Part shown: positions 9,154 to 17,806 of the stretch, in pieces
Layout: each line of letters begins with the position of its first letter
How positions within the stretch are numbered: the first letter of the stretch is position 1
Source of the DNA: Hwanghaeella sp965227365
GTDB lineage: Bacteria; Pseudomonadota; Alphaproteobacteria; UBA8366; Aestuariispiraceae
Length of the DNA stretch: 64,000 nucleotides
Reading direction: 5' to 3'
Assembly (NCBI RefSeq): GCF_965227365.1
Contig: NZ_OZ245754.1
Span: 248,001 to 312,000 of the forward strand
Program-made: the position numbers and the translations under genes
The notes under the pieces: generated by a model
Database searches by the model: none
What the model was told of the DNA's origin: nothing
Seen by the model: the letters and a program-made list of their open reading frames with translations, nothing else

Positions 9154-10101
9154 ATGAAAAAAGTTCTCGTAACCGGCGGCTCCGGCTGGCTCGGGGCTGC
9201 CGTCGTACGGCGGCTGCTGTCCCAAGGCGACGACGTGGTTTCGGTCGACCTTCTCGTCAATCCGGAGATGGAAGCGCTTGCCAAGCAAAAAACCAGACTC
9301 GAAAACCGCGTGGCGGATCTAACCGACTCCGACAGTATTCGCGAGGTCGTGGTCCAGGCAAAACCGGACGCTGTCATTCATTGCGGCGCTATTGTCGGTG
9401 TTCTGCAGTGCGCGGATATCCCGGCCAAGGTGACGCGCGTCAACGTAGAAGGAATGGCCAACCTGCTGGAGGCGATGCGGATTGCCGGCGTTGGACGCAT
9501 GGTTCACGTATCGACCGAAGAGACATACGGTGACTTTGAAACTTCGGTCATCTCAGAAGACCATCCGCAGCGGCCGACCAGCGTCTATGGTTTGACCAAA
9601 CTGGCGGCGGAAAACTTTGCCCGCGTCTACAGTCGCAACCACGGTATCGAATGCATTCATGTCCGGACTTGTTGGGTCTATGGGCCGAACCTCCCGCGTC
9701 CACGTATGCCGAAGACCTATGTGGACGCCGCGCTGCGCGGCGAGTCGCTGATTGAGCCCTGTGGCGGCGATTTCGCGGTCGATCAGGTCTATATCGACGA
9801 TACGGTCAGCGGCCTCGTTCTGGCCCTGAACAAACCGGATCATCGTTTCGATACCTACAATGTCGCGACAGGTGTTGCTCCCACATTGGGGGATGTCGCC
9901 GAGCTTGTGAATGCAAGTGTTCCCGGGTCATCCATTCGAATTGAACCGGGACCCTACTATCTGGACGGCAAAATCCTCTCCGCCCGTAAGGGGGCGCTCG
10001 ACATTTCTCGCGCCCGGAAGGAATTGGGTTACGAGCCGCAATTTCCGATCGAACGAGGGATTGCCTTGATCATCGAAGAGGCGCGCAAAGCACGCGGCTG
10101 A
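9154..10101 (+). CDS. NAD(P)-dependent epimerase/dehydratase family protein, second of a pair
   Basis: This 315-residue extended SDR begins MKKVLVTGGSGWLG, with the glycine motif at residues 8-14, HVSTEETYG for the serine/threonine region and YGLTK for the catalytic pair. I chose ATG 9154 over ATG 9145 because AGGA is 9 bases from the former and touches the latter. It differs from the preceding family member throughout, so it is not a recent duplicate. Two such enzymes after TcuAB suggest a multistep sugar-acid or cyclic polyol conversion. It is the last plus-strand gene of the block. Confidence 0.83.
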   Translation: MKKVLVTGGSGWLGAAVVRRLLSQGDDVVSVDLLVNPEMEALAKQKTRLENRVADLTDSDSIREVVVQAKPDAVIHCGAIVGVLQCADIPAKVTRVNVEGMANLLEAMRIAGVGRMVHVSTEETYGDFETSVISEDHPQRPTSVYGLTKLAAENFARVYSRNHGIECIHVRTCWVYGPNLPRPRMPKTYVDAALRGESLIEPCGGDFAVDQVYIDDTVSGLVLALNKPDHRFDTYNVATGVAPTLGDVAELVNASVPGSSIRIEPGPYYLDGKILSARKGALDISRARKELGYEPQFPIERGIALIIEEARKARG

Positions 10102-10111
10102 ACGATCCCGT

Positions 10112-10645
10112 TCAGATTTCCTTGTACATGATGGTGGTCGGGTCCAGCCGACCAGGTTCCTTCGTGTCCCGGCAGAAGTTCGGGATAATACCGACGGTCC
10201 GGTATCCGAGAGCCGTATAGAGAGGCTCTGCTTTGTCGCCGGTGCGTGTGTCCAGCGTGATCAGGCTTCGGGCCATGGTGCGGGCTGTTTCCTCCAACGC
10301 AGTCATCAGCAATTTGGCGATTCCGCGCCGACGGAAATCCGGGTGGACCATCAGCTTGTTCACGTCTACTCGGTGCGGCTGATTGGCGGGCATGCCATGG
10401 GCCAGCTGAACCGATCCTGCGATCGCCCCGCCAAGTCGGGCGACGAACAGATGCCGTCGATTTCTGGCGACTTCCGGCCTGACCTTTTCGGTCCAGAAAT
10501 CTTTGGCCTCGGCTTCGGAGAACGGCAGAACGAACCCGATACTGGCGCCGTCATGAACCACGGCGTGCAGCATCTCGCCAAGCTGGGTCAGATCCCGATC
10601 CAGTTCTGCCAGGGACATGCGATCTATTCTCACGGTCTCGTCCAT
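10112..10645 (-). CDS. GNAT family N-acetyltransferase
   Basis: The 177-residue protein has the acetyl-CoA-binding core, visible as VHPDFRRRGIAKLLM with the RRxGxA loop, followed by the usual second half ending in TALGYRTVGIIPNF. GNAT enzymes acetylate amines of small molecules or proteins. Its ATG follows GAGGA and lies 7 bases after the stop of the XRE-cupin gene, so it is the second gene of that operon. The pairing of a stress- or nutrient-sensing regulator with an acetyltransferase is common; substrate unknown. Confidence 0.85.
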   Translation of the reverse strand: MDETVRIDRMSLAELDRDLTQLGEMLHAVVHDGASIGFVLPFSEAEAKDFWTEKVRPEVARNRRHLFVARLGGAIAGSVQLAHGMPANQPHRVDVNKLMVHPDFRRRGIAKLLMTALEETARTMARSLITLDTRTGDKAEPLYTALGYRTVGIIPNFCRDTKEPGRLDPTTIMYKEI

Positions 10646-10652
10646 ATGGTCC

Positions 10653-11225
10653 TCAAACGATGAACAACAGATATTCTGCGGCTGTATCGGCCGGGGTATC
10701 GAAGGCGCTTGCACCGTCCAATCGGTATCGTAGGCAATCGCCCGCCTCCAATTGATGTTCGGACCCCTCGATTGTTATCGTCATCCGGCCGTTCAGCAGG
10801 ACAAGGTGATGTTCCATCCTGGGCCGGGGCGATGCGTCATAGGCGATCCGTCGGCCCGGCTCCAAATGGCAGTGCAGGGCCTCGCCGCTCAGGGAATCCG
10901 AGGGTGGGGAAACGATGCGGCGGGTAAAGCCAGCCTCCGTGTCCGACCATTCGGTCTGGTCAGACCGTTTCACCAGCGGCACGAAATCCTGCTCAACGAG
11001 ATGCATCAAGCGTGACAGCGTGAGGCCATGTACAGCGCAGAGCTTGCCGAGCACAGCGGCGGTGGCACTGACGGCCGCATTTTCCAGGCGTGAAAGCGTC
11101 GCGCGGCTGATGCCGCTGCGTGCTGCGAGGTCATCCAGGGACCATCCCCGTGCGATGCGCAACCCCCGAAGCCTCTCCGCCAGCCTGTTGTCGATATCCG
11201 TATCGTTTGGAATTGAATGTTCCAT
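10653..11225 (-). CDS. XRE family transcriptional regulator with C-terminal cupin domain
   Basis: This is a 190-residue regulator. Residues about 12-68 form a helix-turn-helix of the XRE/Cro type (RGWSLDDLAARSGISRATLSRLE). Residues about 105-185 form a cupin sensor domain with MEHHLVLLNGRMTI and LEAGDCLRY. The ATG at 11225 starts the conserved region; the frame is open upstream without a ribosome site. It is divergent from the DMSP-lyase-like cupin gene 101 bases away and probably controls both that gene and its own operon. Confidence 0.88.
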   Translation of the reverse strand: MEHSIPNDTDIDNRLAERLRGLRIARGWSLDDLAARSGISRATLSRLENAAVSATAAVLGKLCAVHGLTLSRLMHLVEQDFVPLVKRSDQTEWSDTEAGFTRRIVSPPSDSLSGEALHCHLEPGRRIAYDASPRPRMEHHLVLLNGRMTITIEGSEHQLEAGDCLRYRLDGASAFDTPADTAAEYLLFIV

Positions 11226-11326
11226 ATTTGAAATAAAATCTCTTATTCGGGAAAAATCAAGATGCTTGTGTCTCGGCAAAACTGGCCTAAGGATTTCAGA
11301 AAGCAAAATGTCGCGAAGGACCCGCC

Positions 11327-11938
11327 TTGATTCCGACAATCGAAAATGTGCTGGATCATTCCTGGCGCGAGGTCGAAGCACGGGTGGACGCTGTCACCGG
11401 AACGCGCATTCGGCGTCCCGAAACCGTGCCGAAGGATGTCCCTCTTCGCACCGGTCGGGTCGGTACGGATTTTCCGGTGTTGAGACATTTACCCCACGCC
11501 CTGGAAGCCGCGGCCGCGTGGAATTTGGCCGGTCTTGCGGATAGTTTTGGCGCGCTTGCAGGGGCAATCGAGTGGTCTCAGAACTCCGGCTACACGGAAG
11601 AGAACAGCAGCCGGGCTTTTCTGGATGGCTATGCCTATGCCTCATTCTCCGGCCCGGATGGGCCGATCGTTTGCGAAGCGCCGATGGCGGGCTTCATGCT
11701 TTTGGGACCGAATGTCCATTATCCCGATCACCGTCATGAACCGCGCGAGGTCTATCTCGTTCTGACCTCCGGCGTTCAATGGACCCTGGATTCCGGGGAA
11801 TGGTTCGATGTGGCTCCAGGCACGATGATCGTTCACGACCGGTGGCAGAAACACGCAATACGAACCAGGAATACACCTTTTCTTGCTTTCGCCGCCTGGA
11901 TGGAGGCAGGACCTCGAAACGGAATCGAATGGGCATGA
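11327..11938 (+). CDS. DMSP lyase-family cupin protein
   Basis: The 203-residue protein ends in a cupin domain whose metal-ligand pattern HYPDHRHEPREVYLVL (H131, H135, H137, E141, Y143) plus H176 matches the DMSP_lyase family (DddQ and relatives). DddQ-type enzymes cleave dimethylsulfoniopropionate to dimethyl sulfide and acrylate using a metal and an active-site tyrosine. Many family members have no demonstrated activity, so DMSP as substrate is inference. The start is TTG at 11327, 6 bases after AAGGA; no ATG is in frame nearby. The next gene, a hydrolase, follows by 25 bases, and an XRE-cupin regulator is divergent. Confidence 0.72.
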   Translation: MIPTIENVLDHSWREVEARVDAVTGTRIRRPETVPKDVPLRTGRVGTDFPVLRHLPHALEAAAAWNLAGLADSFGALAGAIEWSQNSGYTEENSSRAFLDGYAYASFSGPDGPIVCEAPMAGFMLLGPNVHYPDHRHEPREVYLVLTSGVQWTLDSGEWFDVAPGTMIVHDRWQKHAIRTRNTPFLAFAAWMEAGPRNGIEWA

Positions 11939-11963
11939 AGAACAAAACCCGGAAAGATAGCTG

Positions 11964-12851
11964 ATGACGATCCACAGGACCGAGGCCGGAGTTCTGGAGG
12001 TGGCGTATCGGCGTGTCGGGCCGCCCGATGGGTGGCCCTGTATTCTGGGGCATGGTTTCCCCTATGATGTCCATGCCTATGACGATGTCGCCGACCTTCT
12101 TGCCAAGGAAGGCGCACTTGTGATCATCCCCTATCTGCGTGGTTACGGGCCGACCCGTTTCCTGTCCGATGATACGCCGCGCTCGGGAGAGCAGGCCGCG
12201 CTGGGCGCCGATTTGCTGGCCTTGATGGATGCGCTTCAAATCGAACGTGCATTCCTGGGCGGCTACGACTGGGGCGGTCGGGCCGCCTGTATCGTCTCCG
12301 CCTTGTGGCCTGACCGTGTTCTTGGGCTGGTTTCCGGGAACTCGTACAATATCCAGAATATTGCAAAATCATGGGAACCAGCCCCCGCAGCGGAAGAAGC
12401 GACATGCTGGTATCAGTATTTTTTCCATTCCGAACGCGGAAGGCGGGGGCTGGAACGCGATCGGCGCGACATTGCCCGGTTGCTGTGGAAAATGTGGTCG
12501 CCCACATGGAATTTTGACCAGGATACGTTCGAACGTTCCGCGATTTCCTTCGATAACCCGGATTTCGTCGACGTCGTCATCCACTCTTATCGTCATCGTT
12601 TCGGCCTCGTTCCGGGCGATCCCGCGGTAGCCCATATCGAAACGCAACTCGTGGCGCAGCCGCCGATTTCCGTGCCGACGATATCAATCGACGGCGACAT
12701 GGATGGGGTAAACACAGGCACCGCGGCACATGCAGTCAAATTCTCCGGACCACACGAACATCGGATATTCGAACAGGCGGGACATAACCTACCGCAAGAA
12801 CGGCCGATGCAATGGGCGCAGGCCGTGCTGGACGTCAAGGAAATGGCATAA
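11964..12851 (+). CDS. Alpha/beta hydrolase with aspartate nucleophile (epoxide hydrolase/dehalogenase-like)
   Basis: This is a 295-residue alpha/beta hydrolase. The oxyanion region is HGFPYD, the nucleophile elbow is GGYDWGG with D102, a later acid lies in SIDGDMDGV, and the catalytic histidine is in EQAGHNLPQ. Aspartate at the elbow places it with epoxide hydrolases and haloalkane or haloacid dehalogenases, not esterases. It follows the cupin gene by 25 bases and is probably co-transcribed. Its real substrate is unknown. Confidence 0.85.
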   Translation: MTIHRTEAGVLEVAYRRVGPPDGWPCILGHGFPYDVHAYDDVADLLAKEGALVIIPYLRGYGPTRFLSDDTPRSGEQAALGADLLALMDALQIERAFLGGYDWGGRAACIVSALWPDRVLGLVSGNSYNIQNIAKSWEPAPAAEEATCWYQYFFHSERGRRGLERDRRDIARLLWKMWSPTWNFDQDTFERSAISFDNPDFVDVVIHSYRHRFGLVPGDPAVAHIETQLVAQPPISVPTISIDGDMDGVNTGTAAHAVKFSGPHEHRIFEQAGHNLPQERPMQWAQAVLDVKEMA

Positions 12852-13030
12852 GGACGATTGCCGTATCGTGTTACCACAAGCTGCGGTAGGCGAGTTCATT
12901 TTACTCAATAAGTGGATATTGCGGTGCGAAAAAGGCGGTCGAAGCGCCGGTTAGCGGCTTGCCAAGCGCGGGGTAGTTGTGACCTCATATTGGGCGAGCG
13001 TTCAGTAGTGAGGCAAGGATCAGGGGGCAA

Positions 13031-14488
13031 ATGAGCGCGTTCGCTCAATACGAAAGTTTTGACGCCACGGGGTTGGCAGGGCTGGTTGCGTCCGGCGAGG
13101 TATCGCCGGGCGAATTGCTCGACGCGGCCTTGGAACGCGTGCATGCGCTGAACCCCAAACTCAACGCCGTGACCATGATGCAGGAGGCGAGGGCTCGTGA
13201 GAACATTGCCCGCGGCCTTCCCTGCGGTCCGCTGCACGGGGTGCCGTTCCTGCTGAAGGATCTGGGCGCGGAGGCGGTCGGCTTCCCGGGGCATAACGGT
13301 TCGATGCTGCTCAAGGATACGCAGTATTCCGGCAATTCCTCTATCGTCGACCGTTTGCTCAAGGCGGGTGTCGTGTTGTTCGGGCGGACAACCGCGCCTG
13401 AGGGCGGCGTCGGGGCGGCGACGGAAGCGGCCGTTTATGGCGGCCCGACACGGAACCCATGGAATTTGGACCATACGCCCGGCGGGTCGTCCGGCGGTTC
13501 CGGCGCGGCAGTGGCGGCTGGTATCGTGCCGGCGGCACATGGCTCGGATGGTGGCGGGTCGGTTCGGATTCCGGCGTCGTCCTGCGGTTTGTTCGGATTC
13601 AAACCGACCAGGGCCCGGTTGCCCGACGGCCCGAATTCCGGAGAGGGCTGGGCCGGCATGGCAATCGACGGATTCCTGACCAGGTCGGTTCGCGACACCG
13701 CGGTGCTTCTGGATGCCACGCAAGGCGCTGATCTGGGCGCACCCTATGCGGCGCCGCCGCTGAAAGGCAGTTTTGCGGAAGCCGCCAAGGTGACATCGCG
13801 GCCGCTGCGCATTGCTTTCGCTACGACGACGTTGACCGGCGACCCGATTGATCCCGCTTGTGCAAAAGCCGTGCTGGAAACGGTTAAACTGCTGGAAGAC
13901 ATGGGACATCATGTCGAAGAGGCCCTGCCGAAAGCGGATACGGTCGGCATGATGAAGGCCTGGACTGCGATTGTGGCGTGCGGCACGGCATTGTGGGTAC
14001 GCCAGGTGCTTGCGAGAAAAGGTCGGGACCTGCAGCAAGGCGATTTGGAGCCGGTAGCGGTCGATGCCTGCCGGTATGCCAGGACCATTTCAGGAGACCA
14101 GTATTTGGAAGCGGTTGAAAAGATTCATGCCTATGGCCGGGAAATAGCCGCCTTCTTCCTTCGCTACGATATCCTGGTTACGCCGACCCTTGCTGAGCCG
14201 CCAGCCCGGATCGGTCGGTTCAATCACAGCCGCGAAAGCTATGTCGATTATCGATTGGGCGAGAATGGGATTTTCGCCTATTCGCCTTACACGGCGGCCT
14301 TCAACGCCACTGGCCAACCTGCGGCATCGGTACCTATGCATTGGAGTGAGACCGGACTGCCGGTCGGTGTGCATTTGGCCTCACCTTTCGGCGAAGACGA
14401 GATGTTGATGACGCTCTGCGCGGACCTGGAAAGGGCGCGGCCGTGGTTCGATCGCCGCCCGCCGGTCTGTATTGATGCGGCGGGTTAA
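13031..14488 (+). CDS. Amidase (amidase signature family)
   Basis: This 485-residue enzyme has the Ser-cisSer-Lys triad of the family: K76 in FLLKDLGA, the glycine/serine loop TPGGSSGGSGAAVAAG, and GSDGGGSVRIPASSCG. It would hydrolyse a carboxamide to acid and amine or ammonia in the cytoplasm. AGGGGG precedes ATG. It stands immediately upstream of a LuxR regulator, a polyamine-type ABC importer and another amide-type hydrolase, so a role in using imported amides is likely. Confidence 0.88.
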   Translation: MSAFAQYESFDATGLAGLVASGEVSPGELLDAALERVHALNPKLNAVTMMQEARARENIARGLPCGPLHGVPFLLKDLGAEAVGFPGHNGSMLLKDTQYSGNSSIVDRLLKAGVVLFGRTTAPEGGVGAATEAAVYGGPTRNPWNLDHTPGGSSGGSGAAVAAGIVPAAHGSDGGGSVRIPASSCGLFGFKPTRARLPDGPNSGEGWAGMAIDGFLTRSVRDTAVLLDATQGADLGAPYAAPPLKGSFAEAAKVTSRPLRIAFATTTLTGDPIDPACAKAVLETVKLLEDMGHHVEEALPKADTVGMMKAWTAIVACGTALWVRQVLARKGRDLQQGDLEPVAVDACRYARTISGDQYLEAVEKIHAYGREIAAFFLRYDILVTPTLAEPPARIGRFNHSRESYVDYRLGENGIFAYSPYTAAFNATGQPAASVPMHWSETGLPVGVHLASPFGEDEMLMTLCADLERARPWFDRRPPVCIDAAG

Positions 14489-14492
14489 AAAG

Positions 14493-14528
14493 GTCGAACC
14501 AGGTTCGCTCATGTCGCGAACTGGGCGA
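14493..14528 (+). terminator. Stem-loop after the amidase gene
   Basis: Outer arms GTCG/CGAC and inner arms CCAGGTTCGC/GCGAACTGG (one bulged G) form a long hairpin with loop TCATGTC, starting 5 bases after the amidase stop. There is no T-run, so it may be a weak terminator or an RNA structure. Confidence 0.4.
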
Positions 14529-14749
14529 CACGCCCGAAAGGCGTTCCAATGAAAGGCTACGGCTGCGAGTTTTTTGCTGTTTTCTTTGCCTATTACGATG
14601 TTGCGGTGGGCGGTGACCGGGGTTGAACGAGTATGCCATGCCATGGCCCGACAGTTTGCCATGCTGACCGTATGGCTTAGCATATGGCGCAACCAGAACC
14701 GTGGTAAGCAAGCCTTGGGGAGAAGGCGGCAGGAAAGGTCGAATTCTGG

Positions 14750-15565
14750 ATGTATCGCGATGACAGCGAACCTGAGGACAGCGCGGAAACATTTTTGGCC
14801 CGCGCCATTTCCAGTATCGGCATGGCCGACTTCGTTCCCACGACACTTGACTATCTGCGATGCGTGGCGCCTTTTCGCGGATGTTTCCTGACCATCCTGA
14901 ACGGCACCAAACGCCCCGAGCACGTCTATGACAATGTGCGCGCCGAACGCCGGTCGGTCGTCATCGACCGTTGGCTCGACGGTGCCTATCTTCTAGATCC
15001 CTTCTATACGGTTGCTCGAGATCTGGAGGGCGATGCCGTCCTGCGCTTGCGTGAGACGGCGCCGGATCGGTTCCCACAATCGACCTATTTCCGGGAGTAC
15101 TACCGCGCAATCCGATTGCAGGACGAAGTGGCTATCCTGATTGGCCTCCTGGACGGATCGACCTTGTTCTATTCCATCGGCCGCACAGGGGACGATCCCC
15201 GTTTCAGCGCACGGGATATTGCCGCCTTGCGTCGAGTCCTGCCTGTCGCCGCCGCGCTGAACCGGCGACATTTCGCCGACCGGATGCCGTCGCAAGCCGA
15301 GATAGCGGGGGACGACGCGGCCCAGGGCCCCGGTATCGCAGCCGCGTTCGCGCATTTCGGAGAAGACGTTCTCACCGAGCGGGAGCGCGAGATCGCCGGA
15401 TTAATCTTGAAGGGGCATTCCTCGCAATCCATTGCACGGAACGTCGACATCAAGCAGGGCACCGTGAAAATCCACCGTAAGAACATTTACCGCAAACTCG
15501 GCATTTCGTCTCAAAACGAGCTGTTTGCATTGTTTCTTTCAACAGTGGGGACGGACCGAGTTTGA
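14750..15565 (+). CDS. LuxR family transcriptional regulator
   Basis: The 271-residue regulator carries a C-terminal LuxR/GerE helix-turn-helix, with LTEREREIAGLILKG, SIARNVDIKQGTVKIH and NIYRKLGI in the expected order. The N-terminal 190 residues lack obvious acyl-homoserine-lactone-binding tryptophan/tyrosine spacing and look GAF-like. No LuxI gene is present. The gene lies between an amidase and the pot-type operon, and a LuxR-box-like dyad follows 8 bases after its stop, upstream of potA. It probably activates that operon in response to a substrate-derived ligand. Confidence 0.86.
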   Translation: MYRDDSEPEDSAETFLARAISSIGMADFVPTTLDYLRCVAPFRGCFLTILNGTKRPEHVYDNVRAERRSVVIDRWLDGAYLLDPFYTVARDLEGDAVLRLRETAPDRFPQSTYFREYYRAIRLQDEVAILIGLLDGSTLFYSIGRTGDDPRFSARDIAALRRVLPVAAALNRRHFADRMPSQAEIAGDDAAQGPGIAAAFAHFGEDVLTEREREIAGLILKGHSSQSIARNVDIKQGTVKIHRKNIYRKLGISSQNELFALFLSTVGTDRV

Positions 15566-15572
15566 TAATAGC

Positions 15573-15592
15573 AATATCCCTATAGGGGTATT
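15573..15592. promoter_or_regulatory. LuxR-box-like 20-bp dyad upstream of potA
   Basis: AATATCCCTATAGGGGTATT is symmetric except for one base pair. It is followed by a possible -35 TTTACC at 15591-15596 and -10 TAGGAT at 15615-15620 with an 18-base spacer. The dyad centre would then lie about 44 bases before the start of transcription, the usual place for LuxR-type activators that overlap the -35 element. Confidence 0.55.
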
Positions 15593-15702
15593 TACCCGGC
15601 CTAAGCGTTGCGCCTAGGATTTCATACGAGATCGCGGTTCAAGTGCATTGAACCGAAAAAAAGACGATCCTGTTTGGTGATGCAGTTTGGGGGCAGTTGA
15701 GG

Positions 15703-16845
15703 GTGACAGAGAGCGACGGATCATTATCCGCACGTGGACCATTGGTCGATGAAGGCCGATATGCAATTGAGGTTCGCGGCGTTACGAAAGTTTTCGGTAG
15801 TGGTCAGGAAGGAGTCCGCGCGGTCGATGACGTCTCGTTCTCCATCCGCGAAAACGAATTCCTGACCCTTCTTGGACCATCCGGCTGCGGGAAGACCACT
15901 CTACTGCGCATGATTGCGGGGTTCGACCACCCTACGTATGGACAGATATACTTGGACGGCGCGGACATATCCGGGCTGCCGCCTTTCAAACGGCCGGTGA
16001 ACACGGTCTTTCAGAGCTACGCTCTGTTCCCGCATATGACAGTAGCGCAGAATATCGGCTTCGGCCTGGAAATGTTGGGGCAGCCGAAGCAGGAGGTTGA
16101 GGCGACCGTTTCCAAAATGCTGGAACTGGTCCAAATGCAAGCCCTTAAGGATCGTCGAACCGACCAGATTTCCGGGGGGCAGCAACAGCGCGTCGCGCTT
16201 GCCCGCGCGCTTGCCCCGCATCCCAAGGTGCTGCTGCTCGACGAACCGCTGTCCGCGCTCGACTACAAGCTTCGAAAAGAAATGCAGATCGAACTGAAGC
16301 GCCTTCAAAACGAGACCGGTATCACCTTCGTCTTTGTCACCCACGATCAGGAAGAAGCCCTGACGATGTCGGACCGGATCGCGGTGATGCAATCGGGCCA
16401 TGTGCTGCAGCTCGGATCCCCGCGGGAGATATACGACCATCCGGCCGAACGCTTTGTAGCGGATTTTATCGGCGACACGAATTTCCTGGATGTTGAGATC
16501 GTTTCGGCGGATGGGAACACGGTGACGCTCAAACTGTCCTCCGGCAGGGAGGTCGAGGCAGATGCGCCCCGGGACGGTACGGTCACGCCGGGTCGACGTG
16601 CGACCGCGGCCCTGCGGCCGGAACATGCGACCGTGACGGCGGATGCGGCGTCGGCCGATTTGGCCGGCAAGATGCAAAACGTCGTCTATTTCGGCACCGA
16701 TACCCACTATCACATCGAGGTTGACGGCGGGGCGCCTTTCGTCGCGCGGGTCCAAAATGTCCGCGGCGGCGAGGCCGCCTTCAAGGCCGGCGACGTTGTT
16801 GGCGTCAAGCTGCAGCCGCGCGCCCTGCAAGTGTTGAAGGACTGA
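15703..16845 (+). CDS. potA: Spermidine/putrescine-type ABC transporter ATP-binding protein
   Basis: This 380-residue ATPase has Walker A GPSGCGKTT, the Q-loop in VFQSYALFPHM, signature SGGQQQR, Walker B LLLLDEPLSALD and the H-loop VTHDQ, followed by a C-terminal TOBE domain of about 100 residues. It energises import at the inner membrane. GTG at 15703 is 9 bases from GGGGG; a TTG at 15697 in the same frame is the alternative. potB follows after 1 base. PotA-like proteins also serve putrescine, gamma-aminobutyrate or modified amine importers, so the ligand is open. Confidence 0.9.
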   Translation: MTESDGSLSARGPLVDEGRYAIEVRGVTKVFGSGQEGVRAVDDVSFSIRENEFLTLLGPSGCGKTTLLRMIAGFDHPTYGQIYLDGADISGLPPFKRPVNTVFQSYALFPHMTVAQNIGFGLEMLGQPKQEVEATVSKMLELVQMQALKDRRTDQISGGQQQRVALARALAPHPKVLLLDEPLSALDYKLRKEMQIELKRLQNETGITFVFVTHDQEEALTMSDRIAVMQSGHVLQLGSPREIYDHPAERFVADFIGDTNFLDVEIVSADGNTVTLKLSSGREVEADAPRDGTVTPGRRATAALRPEHATVTADAASADLAGKMQNVVYFGTDTHYHIEVDGGAPFVARVQNVRGGEAAFKAGDVVGVKLQPRALQVLKD

Positions 16846-16846
16846 C

Positions 16847-17806
16847 ATGAGTGAGGTGACGACAAACCGACCGGGCCGTACCGGCGTAACGGACGCGACC
16901 AGTCTGGTCGAGGAAGCACGGCGGCGGGAAATCCGAGCCAAGTGGTTGTTGAACACGCCGGCACTGATCGTGCTGTTCTTTGCTGCCTCCGGGCCGCTGC
17001 TCGTGATGATCATCTATTCCTTCCTGAAGGCTGGCAATTACGGCGGGGTCGCCTGGGAAATTTCGACCGAAGGCTGGTTCAACGTCTTCCTGCAGCGCGA
17101 CATATTCGACGACACGCTGTCTGTCGCGGACGCCCACCTGTCGATCCTGTGGCGGTCGGTTAATCTGTCCGTGCAGACGACGTTGACCTGTCTGATCCTG
17201 GGCTTCCCGACCGCTTACTTCATCGCGACGCGTCCGCCCTCGGCCCGTAATCTCTGGCTGTTCCTGATCACCATCCCGTTCTGGACCAACCTGTTGATCC
17301 GCACCTTCGCGGTGATGGAAGTCATCCGCAACCAGGGCCTGATCAACACCGCGCTGATGGCCCTGGGTGTGATTGACGAGCCGATCCAGATGCTGTTCAC
17401 CGATTTCGCGATCATGGTGGGGATGACCTATGTCTACCTGCCGCTGATGGTGCTGCCGATCTATGCTTCGATGGAAAAGTTCGACTTCCGGCTGGTTGAG
17501 GCGGGGTACGATCTCTATGCGACACGGCTGAAGGTCCTTCGCCGCATCATTATTCCGATGGTGAAGCCGGGGATCGTCGCCGGCTCGATCCTGGTTTTCA
17601 TCCCGTCGCTCGGCGCCTATGTCACGCCGCGCATTCTTGGCGGCGGTAAAAACATGATGCTGGGCAACCTGATCGCGCTGCAGTTCGGGCAGGGACGCAA
17701 CTGGCCGCTGGGCTCCGCCCTGTCGCTCACCTTGCTGGCTATCGTCATGATCGCGCTGCTGTTCTATGTCCGCCGCGTCGGCAAGGTGGAGAGCAAGCAT
17801 GGCTGA
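16847..17806 (+). CDS. potB: Spermidine/putrescine-type ABC transporter permease, PotB family
   Basis: This is a 319-residue membrane protein with about six hydrophobic segments and the EAA-type loop around DLYATRLKVLRRIIIP, which contacts the ATPase. It has a roughly 30-residue cytoplasmic N terminus. The ATG lies 1 base after the potA stop, and the end overlaps the potC start by 8 bases, consistent with one operon. With PotC it forms the channel for the solute delivered by PotD. Confidence 0.9.
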   Translation: MSEVTTNRPGRTGVTDATSLVEEARRREIRAKWLLNTPALIVLFFAASGPLLVMIIYSFLKAGNYGGVAWEISTEGWFNVFLQRDIFDDTLSVADAHLSILWRSVNLSVQTTLTCLILGFPTAYFIATRPPSARNLWLFLITIPFWTNLLIRTFAVMEVIRNQGLINTALMALGVIDEPIQMLFTDFAIMVGMTYVYLPLMVLPIYASMEKFDFRLVEAGYDLYATRLKVLRRIIIPMVKPGIVAGSILVFIPSLGAYVTPRILGGGKNMMLGNLIALQFGQGRNWPLGSALSLTLLAIVMIALLFYVRRVGKVESKHG

